This document shows, piece after piece, positions 1-12,000 of a stretch of 40,451 bases of DNA. Source of the DNA: Cyclobacteriaceae bacterium. GTDB lineage: Bacteria; Bacteroidota; Bacteroidia; Cytophagales; Cyclobacteriaceae. The stretch is taken from NCBI GenBank assembly GCA_016787605.1, contig JAEUUE010000004.1:1-40451 (forward strand), written 5' to 3'. The notes under the pieces were generated by a model. The model ran no database searches. It was not told the DNA's origin and saw nothing but the letters and a program-made list of their open reading frames with translations. The position numbers and the translations under genes were made by a program. Each line of letters opens with the position of its first letter. Position 1 is the first letter of the stretch.

Positions 1-3000
1 GTGGCGGCGGGTCAAACGAAGACGATATGCAGTGGACAGGCAGTCAATCATCCCATAACACTTTCTCCGGCAGGGCTTCCCGCAGGTACATTGTTTACCT
101 GGCCCGATCCCGACGGCGCTGGCCCGGCAACGGCCAGGGCAGTTCCTAGCACCGCGCAAATTGGTGATGTGCTTACGAATACGTCAGGAGCCGACATCAC
201 AGTAACCTATCAGGTCACACCGGTCGGTCCGGGTGGCGCTCTCGGTTCATGTACGGGTGCTACGGTACCCATCGTGATTACGGTCCGCCCGGCACCTGTC
301 ATTGTCCCCGCCCAGGTAAAGACGATCTGCAGCGGCAGCCCGGTCAACCTGGAAATCCTCATGTCGCCGCTGAACCTGCCTGCCGGCACAGTATTCAACT
401 GGCCGGTACCGACAGTCTCTGGTGGTCCTGCCCAAGGATCTGCCGGATTGAATGTTGCCATGGGCGGTCCCGGTACCAACCACATCACGGAGGTGCTGAC
501 CAATACTACAGGTGCGCCGATCACCGTGACCTACAACGTGACGCCTTCCGCCGCAGGATGCTCAGGTACCATGCAGCCCATCGTGATCACCGTCAACCCG
601 GCGCCGGTCATCCCCGCCGGACAAACAAAAGCAATTTGCAGTGGCCAGGCGGTCGGCCTCGAAGTGCTGCTGAGCCCTGCCAACGCTCCCGCCGGAACGG
701 TGTTCAACTGGCCCGTACCCACGATGTCGGCGGGTGCGCCGCAGGGCACATTTGGCAACAATGTGCCAATGGGCGCGGCGGGAACAATCCATATCAATGA
801 TGTACTGGTCAACAACACCGGTGCACCGATCACCGCGACCTACGCGATCACCCCGACGAGCGGCGCCGGTTGCTTGGGAGCTACTTCCAACGTGGTCGTC
901 ACGATCAACCCGCTCCCAGTGGCTAACCCGATCGGTGGCCCTGGTACGGTGTGTGTGAGCCCGACCAACATCATACTGTACCAGGTTACCCCGAACGCCG
1001 GGTCAACTTTTACCTGGACAATACCCCCGCAGTTCACCGTATTTGGCGGCGGAGGTACCAATTCACCGAACTTCTTCGTTCTCCTTAGTTTCCCGACCGT
1101 CGGCGCCGCCCTTCCGATCTCTGTCGTGGAGACCAATGTTTACGGCTGCGTTGGTACCGCCAACACACTTCCCATTACCGTTGCTCCTGCACCCGGTGCG
1201 TTGACCATCAACGGCCCTACCGTAGTTTGCAAAAACCAAACCGGCGTCAACTTCAGCGTACCGGCCGGTATCTTCAATCCCACTTCAACCTATAACTGGT
1301 CAGCATCTGGGGCGACGATCGTGAGTGCCTCCAGCGGAGTAGGGCTCCAGACTATCACGGTTGATTTTGGTTTGTTGGCCAGCGCGGACATTACGCTCAA
1401 TGAAGTAAGTGCATCGGGCTGTTCGGGTACACCGGTAACGCTTAACGTCGCGGCGGCAGACCGCCCGGTGATGACTTCGTCCAGCACGAATACCATCTGC
1501 TCCGGCAACACGCCCTCGCTGGTGTTCACCACCAACCCGCTTGTGCCCAGCACCTTCAACTGGACGGTCATCAACATCACCGGCGGTGTGACGGGTACGC
1601 TGGTGGGCAACTCAGGCACTGGAAATATCTCCGAAGTGCTGAGTAACACATCGGGCTTCTCCGGAACCGTCACCTATCGTGTGACGCCGGTAGCCATCGC
1701 CGCACCCAACTGTACGGGCGCGCCACAGGATGTTGTGGTTACGGTAAATCCGGAGCCGGTACTGGTAACCCCGCAGACCAAGACGATCTGTTCCGGGGCG
1801 TCTACCAGCTACGAGATCCTCCTGAGCCCGCTGACCTTCCCGGCAGGAACAACGTTTACCTGGCCTGCACCGGTGATGTCGGCCGGACCTGCGCAAGGAA
1901 CGCCATCGCCCGGACCGGTGACCGGCGGCCCGGCAGGCACCATTCACATCAATGACGTCCTGACTAACACGACCAATGCCCCGATCACGGCCACGTATAC
2001 CATTACGCCCACGAGCGGCGCGGGCTGTGTGGGCACGGCGCGGACGGTGGTTATCACCGTCAATCCTCAGCCGGTCATCTCGTCCACACTTGACGCGACG
2101 CATTGCAGCGACGCGGTCACCGGGTTGACCCTGTCCGTCACCGGCACCTCGGTAGCAGCGGCCACCTATAACATTACGGCTCGCAGCATTTCTGCCGGGC
2201 TCACGCCTTCCGGATCGAATGCCTTCGTGCCGGCCAACGGGGTGGCGGCCAACTACCTCGCTGCCGATGCGTTCACCAACACGACTGCAGGACCGCTGAC
2301 CGTCACTTACACGGTGGTGGGAGTAAGCGCCAGCGGGTGTGTGGGAGCGCCGATGGTTATCACGCAGACCATCAATCCGGAGCCGGTGGTGTCCACGTTG
2401 CTGGATGCCGCACTCTGCAGCGACCAGGCTACAGGTTTGACCTTGAACACCAACGGTACATCGGTGGCGGCGGCGAACTATAACATTACTGCTCGTACCA
2501 TTGCGCCGGGCCTCACCGCTGCCGTGGGCAATGCCATCGTTCCTGCCAACGGGGTAGTGGCAGGCTACCTCGCGGCTGACGTGTTCATCAACAATGGAGC
2601 TAGCCCGTTGACGGTGGTTTACACGGTTGTCCCGGTAAGCGCCGCAGGATGTGCCGGAGATCCCCGCAACATTACCATCACCATCAACCCGGAACCCGTT
2701 GTCTCCCCGACGCTGAATGCCTCGGTGTGCAGTGATGTGGCTACCGGGCTGACGCTGGCGACAAACGGAGCGTCCGTGTCAGCCGCTACGTACAACATTA
2801 CGGCCAGGACCATCGATCCCGGGCTTACCCCGGCGGGCACCAACGTGGCTGTACCGGCCAACGGTGTAACCGCTGCTTATCTCGCCACCGATAGGTTCAC
2901 CAACACCGGTGCTGGCGCTCTTCCGGTTACCTACACAGTAGTTCCCATCAGTCCTTCCGGTTGCCAGGGCGATCCCGTGGTCATCACCATTACGGTGAAC

Positions 3001-6000
3001 CCGGAGCCGGTGGTGTCTACGCTCCTCAACACGACGGTCTGCAGTGATGTAACTACCGGGTTGATCCTCAACACCAATGGAACTTCCGTAGCGGCGGCTA
3101 CCTACAATATTACGGCACGTACCATCCAGGCAGGCTTAACGCCGGGTGGCAGCAACGCGTTGGTCACGGCAACAGGCGTGGCGGCCAACTACCTGGCCAA
3201 CGACTTGTTTGTGAACAATGGCGCAGTCCCGCTTACCGTGACGTACACGGTGGTTCCTGTCAGTGCAACGGGCTGCACAGGCGATCCGCAGGTTATCACG
3301 GTGACCATCCGGCCGGAGCCGGTGGTTGCGGCTACCCTCGATGCGACGGTATGCAGCGATGTGGCCATCGGATTGACCTTGAATACAAACGGTTCTTCGA
3401 TTGCTGCCGCCAGCTATAACGTGACAGCCCGCGCCATTGCCGCCGGACTTACCGCCGGCGGAGCCAATGTTCCTGTTCCAGGGCTTGGCGTCGCAGCGGG
3501 CTACCTGGCCAACGATGTGTATACAAATACCGGTGCCGTGCCGCTTACCGTGACCTATACGGTTGCGGGTGTGAGTGCGGACGGCTGCCTGGGTGACAGC
3601 CGCGTGATCACGATGATCATCAACCCGGAGCCGGTCGTGTCGACAACCCTGAACACCACGGTGTGCAGCGATATCGCGACGAACCTCGTGCTCAACACCA
3701 ACGGAACGTCCGTGGCGGCGTTCAACTATAATATTGTCAGCAGGAATATCGCCGGTGGACTGACCGCTGCCGGTACTAACGCGGTGGTACCTGCCAACGG
3801 CGTGGCGGCGAATTACCTGGCCTCTGACCGGTTTACCAACACAGGCAATGCACCACTCACCGTCACCTACACGGTGGAGGCGACCAGCGCCGCTGGATGC
3901 TTGGGCAACCAACAGGTGATCACGGTAACCATCAACCCTGAGCCAGTCGTATCCAACACACTGGATCTTACCCAGTGCAGCAACGTGCCTATTGGGCTTG
4001 TCCTGGGCACCAATGGCACCTCCGAACCCGCGATCAATTACAACATCATGTCGCAAACGACGTCGGTGGGCCTCGTTGCTGCCGGCGGTAATGTGGCGGT
4101 TCCTGCCATGGGTGTAGCGGCCAACTATTTGTCCAATCACACCTTCGCCAACAGCACTTCGTTGTCCCTCACCGTTCAGTATGTGGTCGTCCCCGTGAGT
4201 GCCTCCGGTTGCCTCGGTGATGCGAAGACGATTACGGTGACCATTGATGCCGGACCCATTGTGGCCAACAACCTCGATGCGACGGTCTGCAGCGATGCGG
4301 GTGTTGGTCTGACACTCGCGGTGGATGCCTCGTCGGCACCGGCGGCCAACTATAACATTACGGCACGTACGATAGCCCCCGGGCTGGTGGCCGGCGGCGG
4401 CAATGCAGTAGTTCCTTTCAACAATGCCCCGGCCAACTACCTCGCGGCGGATACCTATACGAACACAGGCTCTTTGCCGCTCACGGTGACGTACACTGTT
4501 GTGGGTGTGGGCGTATCGGGTTGTCTGGGTAACCCTCGGGTGATCACCATGACAATCAACCCCGAGCCCGTGGTGGCCACGACGCTCAACGCAACGGTCT
4601 GCAGTGATGCCGTCATCGGGTTGAACCTGGCAACCAATGGCACTTCGGTGGCTGCACTCGACTATGATATTGTTTCCCGCACCATTGCCCCCGGGTTGGT
4701 GGCCGCAGGTTCCAACGTCGCCGTCCCGGCAAGCGGAGTAGGTAGCAACTACCTGGCCCTCGACCGCTTTACCAACACCGGCGCGGTTGCCCTTACCGTC
4801 ACCTATTCCGTGCGCGCTCGCAGCGCCGCGGGATGCCTGGGAGATGTTCAGGTGGTCACCATCACCATCAATCCTGAGCCGGTGGTGGCCAATACATTGA
4901 ATGGCACAGTTTGCAGTGATTCGCCTACAGGGCTGGTGCTCAATACGAATGGTTCGTCTGTCGCGGCGGCCAACTACAACATCACCGGTATCACCATTGC
5001 GGCAGGTTTGTCGGCTGCAGGCGGCAATGCCGTCGTCCCGGCAAACGGGGTGGGAGTGAACTACTTGTCGGGAGATATCTTCACGAACACGGGAGCCCTT
5101 CCGCTCACCGTGGTGTACACTGTAGTGCCGGTGAGTGCTGCGGGCTGCTTAGGCGATCCCCAGGCGATCACCATGACGATCAACCCGGAACCTGTCGTGT
5201 CTCCTTCACTGGATGCCACGTTGTGCAGTGATATTGCCACAGGCCTGACGTTGAATACCAACGGGTCATCCGTTGCGGCGGCAACCTACAACATCACTTC
5301 TTCCACGGTAGCTGGCGCCCTGGTGGCGGGTGGTGGCAACGCTGCTGTTCCTGCGTTCGGGGTAGCGGCCGGTTACCTTGCTTCGGATGTCTTTACGAAT
5401 ACAACCAGCGGCTCCCTGCAGGTTACGTATACCGTGGTGCCGGTTAGCGCCGCGGGCTGCGTGGGCAACTCCCGTGTCATCACGCTCACCATCCAGCCGG
5501 AACCGGTTGTTTCTTCACTGCTCGATGCCACCGTGTGCAGCGACGCGGCGGTGGGACTCACCTTGAATACCAGTGGCACGTCGGTGATTGCGGCGAGCTA
5601 CAATGTCACCGCCAGGACCATTGACCCTGGTCTTGTGGCCGCCGGAACCAACGTGGCCGTACCTGCCAATGGCGTAGCCGCCAATTACCTGTCTGCCGAC
5701 CGGTTCACCAACACTGGTGCGGTTCCTCTCAGCTTGACGTACACGGTGGCCGGTATCAGCGCGGCCGGTTGCGTGGGTAATCCGCAGGTAATCACGATCA
5801 CCATCAACCCTGAGCCTGTCGTATCCAACACGTTGGATCTGACTCAATGCAGCGATGTGGCCACCGGCCTTACCCTGGCCACCAATGGAACTTCCGTCGC
5901 CGCATCTTCCTGGAATATCACCGCGCGATCAGTTTCCGCCGGGCTTACCATTGGTGCCGGCAATGCAGTCATCACCGCGAATGGCGTGGCCGCCAACTAT

Positions 6001-9000
6001 CTCGCCGCGGATACCTACACCAATACCGGTTCGACACCGTTGACAGTTACCTATACGGTGGTTCCGGTGAGTGCTAGCGGCTGCACAGGTGATTCCAAGG
6101 TCATTACGGTTACGATCAACCCTGAGCCGGTGGTGTCCACCACGCTGGATGCGACGGTATGCAGTGACCTGGCCGTCGGGCTCACCCTGAATACCAACGG
6201 ATCTTCTGTGGCTGCTGCCACGTACAACGTGAGCGCGATAGCCATCGCACCGGGCCTGGTCGCCAATGGAGGCAACGCCGTTGTCCCTGCTGCCGGCGTC
6301 GCCAGCAACTACCTGGCGAACGATGTATTTACGAATCCCACCGCAGCTCCTCTTACTGTAGTCTACACAGTGGCTGGGGTTAGCGCGGCAGGATGTCTTG
6401 GAAATACCCGGACGATCACCATGACCATTAACCCGGAACCGGTGATATCCCCGGCACTGGATGCTACGGTCTGCAGTGATGTAGCCATCGGGCTTACCCT
6501 CAATACGGATGGCGTTTCCGTGGCGGCCTCAAACTACAACATTGTGAGCCGTACGATTGCCGGCGGACTGGTTCCTGCGGGAACGAATGCCCCGGTGCCT
6601 GCGACGGGCGTAGGAAATAATTACCTGGCTTCCGATCGATTTACCAACACCGGTGCGGTGCCGCTCACGGTAACGTATACGGTGTTAGCGACCAGTGCGG
6701 CCGGATGTGTTGGAGACACCCGCGTTATCACAATAACTATTGCTCCGGAGCCGGTAGCATCCAACGCGCTGAATCTGACTCAATGCAGCGATACAGCTAC
6801 AGGATTGACCCTGAACACCAATGGTGTATCGGTAGCGGCAGCCACTTATAATATTACCAGCGTAACCATTTCCGGAGGCCTGACCGCGGCAGGTACAAAT
6901 GCCGTAATACCGGCGACGGGCGTGGCCGCCAACTACCTGGCCGGCGACATGTTCACGAACACGGGTAATGTGTCACGGACGGCATCGTACGTGATCGTGC
7001 CCGTAAGCGCGGCAGGATGCCTTGGCGATCCGATGACGGTGGTAGTTACCATTAACCCTGAACCGGTAGTCTCTGCCGGGTTGAACGCAACGATTTGCAG
7101 CGACCTGCCCATTGCCCTTACCCTGAATACAAACGGGGTGTCGGTGGCGGCATCGACGTACAACATTACGGCACAATCCATCGCCGCCGGCCTTGTCCCT
7201 GCAGGCGCCAATGCGGTTGTCCCTGCGGCGGGAGTGGGAGCCGGGTACCTGGCGGGTGATGTCTTTACCAACACTACCAATGCGTCGTTGACCGTAACCT
7301 ACACCGTGGTTGGCGTCAGTGCGGATGGCTGTGTCGGTGATCCTCGCGTGATCACGATGACCATCAGCCCGGAACCGATCGTATCCACCACCTTGAATGC
7401 CACCGTCTGCAGTGACGTGGCTACCGGACTGACGCTGAACACCACAGGTGCATCGGTGGCCGCTTCCAGTTATAACGTCACCGGCGTCGTGCTGGCCCCG
7501 GGTCTGACGGCCGCTGGCACCAACGCCGTTGTTCCTGCCAATGGAGTAACCGCCGGCTACCTCGCCCTGGACCAGTTTTCCAACCCTACCAACGCCCCGC
7601 TGACCGTTGATTATACGGTGGTTGGCGTAAGTGCCTCTGGTTGTGTAGGCAATCCTCAGGTGATTACGATTACCATTGCGCCCGAACCGGTTGTTTCCGC
7701 GTCGTTGAACCTCACGCAGTGCAGTGATGTGGCCATCGGGTTGGTGCTCAATACGGAAGCGACTTCCGTTGCGGCAGCCAACTATAATATCACCGCACGC
7801 AACATCAGCGCAGGATTGACGGCTGCCGGCTCCAATGCCGTGGTGACCGCCAACGGAGTGGCTGCCAACTACCTGAGTGGCGACCAGTTCACCAACACGG
7901 GGGCGACGCCGCTTACCGTTACCTATACCGTAGTGCCGATCAGCGCCGCCGGGTGTGTGGGTGATCCAAGGGTCATTACCGTGACGATCAACCCCGAACC
8001 GGTGGTTTCGGCCAGCCTCAATGCGACGGTATGCAGTGACAATGCCATTGGCCTGACATTGAATACCAACGGCACCTCCGTGGCTGCGGCGAGCTACAAC
8101 ATTACCTCGCGCACCATCGCCGCAGGGTTGGTCGCTGCCGGTACCAATGCGGCCGTTCCGGCGGCAGCGGTGGCGAACAACTACCTCGCGTCGGATGCCT
8201 TCACCAATCCCACCAACGGAGCCCTGACCGTGTCCTATACGGTTGTGCCGGTCAGCGCAGCCGGATGTCTTGGTGATCCTCGCGTGATCACGATGACCAT
8301 CAACCCGGAGCCGGTACTGTCGCCGAGCCTCGATGCGACGCGGTGCAGTGACCAGGCTATCAGCCTGACGCTCGCGACCAACGGCGTTTCCGTAGCCGCC
8401 GCCAATTACAACATCACTTCCCGGACGATTGCTGCCGGCCTTGTTCCTGCAGGTACCAATGTGGTGGTTCCTGCCACCGGGGTAGCTGCCAACTATCTCC
8501 TCAACGATCGCTTCACCAATACGGGTGCGGTTCCGCTTACCGTAACCTACACCGTTGTGCCTGTGAGTGGCACGGGCTGCCTGGGCGACGCCGTGGTAGT
8601 GACCATGACCATTGATCCTGAACCGGTGGTGGCCAATGGCCTCGACGCCACCGTGTGCAGTGATATTGCGATCGGCCTGACCCTGAATACCAATGGTACT
8701 TCGGTAGCAGCAGGCACGTACAACATTACCAACCGCACGATATCGGCCGGTCTCCTCGCCGGCGGTACAAACGGCGTGGTGCCTGCTACGGGTGTGGCTG
8801 ATAATTACCTCGCCGCGGATTTCTATACCAATACCACGGCAGCTCCTTTGACCGTCACCTATACCGTGGTTCCGGTTAGCGCGGCTGGATGCCTGGGTGA
8901 TGCCAAGGTGATTACGCTTACGATTCAGCCCGAGCCGGTGGTGGCCACGGGCCTCGATGCAGCGAAGTGCAGTGATGTAGCCATCGGCCTCACGTTAGCC

Positions 9001-12000
9001 ACGACGGGAACATCAGCTCCTGCAGCCAACTACAACATTACGGCCATCAACGTGTCGGCCGGTCTTGTGCCGGGCGGTTCCAATGCCGCGGTTCCTGCCA
9101 ATGGCGTGGCACCTATTTATCTTGCCAACGACGTATTTACCAACCCCACGCTGGTGCCGCTGACGGTCCAATACACGGTTGTTCCGGTCTCCGCCACCGG
9201 CTGCCTTGGTGATGCCAGCATCATTACGATAACGATCGGGGCGGAGCCTGTTGGCGCCAACGATGTCAAAACGATCTGTAGCGACCAGGCCGTCACGTAC
9301 AACCTGCAGAATAACATCAACACGCTGGGTAACGGCTTCTCGTCGAATTTCTCGTGGGTGGCAGCTCCCAATGGCAGCGTAACGGGTGAAAGCACCGTAG
9401 CCCAGGCTGGGCCAATCATTACGGACGTTCTCAACAACGTGACCAATGTCGACCAGGTAGTGGTGTATACGGTGACGCCCACGGGTACCAACGGATGCCC
9501 GGGCAATCCGTTCACCATCAGCGTGACTGTTCAGCCGGAACCGATGGGGGCCAACCAGTCGGTTAACATCAACAGTGATATCATTCTCAACTACGATTTG
9601 CAGAACAACGTGAATACGGTGGGGAACAACCTGGCTGCGACCTTCAGCTGGGTGGCTTCCATCAACAGCAACGTAGGAGGGGAGAGCACCACACCGCAGA
9701 CCGGTGCCCTCATCACCGATGTGCTCAATAACGTCACCAACTCGAACCAGACCGTTACCTATACGGTCATCCCGACCAGCCTGGCCGGTTGCGCAGGCAA
9801 TCCGTTTATCATCACGGTAACGGTGCTGCCTGAACCGGTGGGCGTCAACGATGCGCTTACGATCAACAGCGACGTGGCGAACAATTACAGCTTGCAGAAC
9901 AATGTGAACAGCGTCGGCAACGGGGTTCCCGCCACGTTTGTGTGGGTCGCCGTTGACAACCCGCTCGTCACCGGTGAAAGCACGGCTCCGCAGGCAGGGG
10001 GTACCCTGAATGATGTGATCAACAACGTGACGGGTGTCGACCAGGTGGTGGTCTATACGGTAACCCCCACCGGTACCAATGGTGTGGTTGGCGATCCGTT
10101 TACCATTACGGTGACCATTCGTTCCGAGCCCGTGGGTGCCAACGATACGAAGACGGTCTGCAGCGATATCGCCGTGGGTTATGACCTTCAGAATAACCTG
10201 AACACCTTTGGTAATGGTCAGTTGGCAACCTTCAGCTGGTTTGCCGCTCCCAACCCGAATGTGACGGGCGAAAGCACTACTCCCCAGACGGGTGCGCTGA
10301 TCAATGACCTGCTCAACAACGTGACCAGTGCCAATGAAGTGGTTGTGTATACGGTAACGCCTACCGGTACCAATGGATGCCCGGGCAATACCTTCCAGAT
10401 CAGCATCACGGTGCAGCCGGAGCCGGTGGTAGCCACCACCCTCAATGAGACCAAGTGCAGCGGCGAAGTCTATGGTAAACTGCTGGCCACCAATGGCGTC
10501 TCCATCGGTGCAGCGAGCTATAACGTTACCGTGGTAAGCAAAGACGCCGGCATTACCGGTGGCCGCCCGCTCGGCCTGATCGGCGGCGGCGGTTCGGCAG
10601 CCAACGTGATCCAGAACGATTCGTACATCAATACCACAGCCACCCCGCAGAAAGTGGTTTACAGCGTAGTTCCCAACGGTACCAACGGCTGTATCGGTGA
10701 CGCTCTCCTGGTTGAGTTTACTATCAACCCCGAGCCGGTGCTCTCCAACCCTGGCTTCCCGGCGATCTGTAGCTCCAACACTTCGGGCAACAGCATTACC
10801 AACATTGTGCTGGGCACCGATGGTGTCTCGGTAGGCGCTGCGACCTATCAGCTCCTGCAAATCCAGTACAGCAATGGTGGCCCCTTCGGTGTAGCCTTGC
10901 CGGCCGGGTTCTCCGCCGCCGGTGGCAATACCTTGATTGGGGCGGTAGGCAGCATCGACCTGGTTCGAAATGACCGCTACACCAACACTTCCGCTGTTCC
11001 CGTGACGGTACGGTACACCATCCAGGCGACCAGCGCTTCCGGTTGCCTGAGTGACCCGCTGGATTATGATGTGACGGTGAACCCCGAACCCACCCTCGAC
11101 CCGCTCCTGAACCCTACACCGGTGTGCAGCGGACTGCCTTCAGGCGTGACCCTGGGCGTGGCTGCAGGATCGGTAGCTGCCGTTTCCTACAACATCAATT
11201 CCATCCTGTTCCCTGGCCTGACAGCCGGAGGAGCCAATACCGGCATCGGAAACAACAAGCCGGCTAACGCCATCTTCAATGATGTCTATGTCAATACCAC
11301 AAGTGGCGTTCTGACGGCCACCTACAAGATCGCTCCGGTGACCGCCGCCGGTTGCGTGGGACCTGAAGGCACGGTGACCCTGACCATCAACCCGTCGCCT
11401 GACCTCGCCAATACCCTGAACCGCATCGTGTGCACCAACACGGCATCAGGAATTGTCTTCTCCACCACGGCAGCCAGCGTCGCGGCGGCTTCGTACAACT
11501 TGATCAGCGTGACGCCGCAAGCCGGGCTGACACCGGCCGGGGGCAACGCCGCGTTCCCTGCCAACGCAGTCGGAACCGGCTATGTCAATGCTGACCAGTT
11601 CACCAACACTACCAACGCCCCGCTCACGGTTACGTACCGCGTGGCTCCGGTTTCCGCAGCAGGGTGTATCGGACCCCAGGAAGACATTATCCTGACGGTT
11701 GAGCCTGTCCCGGCAGCTGCGCCCATCAACCTGAAGCCGACGGTTTGCAGCGGCAGCAGTAACGGAACTGACCTTACCGACATCGAGTTGATTTCGCCGA
11801 CGAATCCTTCGGCCGGGGTGATCACCTTCAATTATACTGCGGTGTCGTCCATCGGAACGCAGATCACCGGTTTTGTGCCGGCACTCAGCGGCCTGGCAGA
11901 GAATTACAAGATCACTGACAACCTCGTCAACACTTCGAATGCGGCGGCTACGGTGACCTATACCATCACGCCGATTGCTGCAGGCGCCTCTTCAGGCATT

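Noticed and set aside
2104-9276. CRISPR array, suggested by the strict spacing
   Set aside because: The whole 312-bp unit is coding and in frame with no short identical repeats and unique spacers.
9013-10860. 615-codon open frame antisense to the giant adhesin gene
   Set aside because: Arises from the repeat composition, which rarely gives stop codons on the other strand. Similar antisense frames recur along the gene, and there is no recognisable motif.
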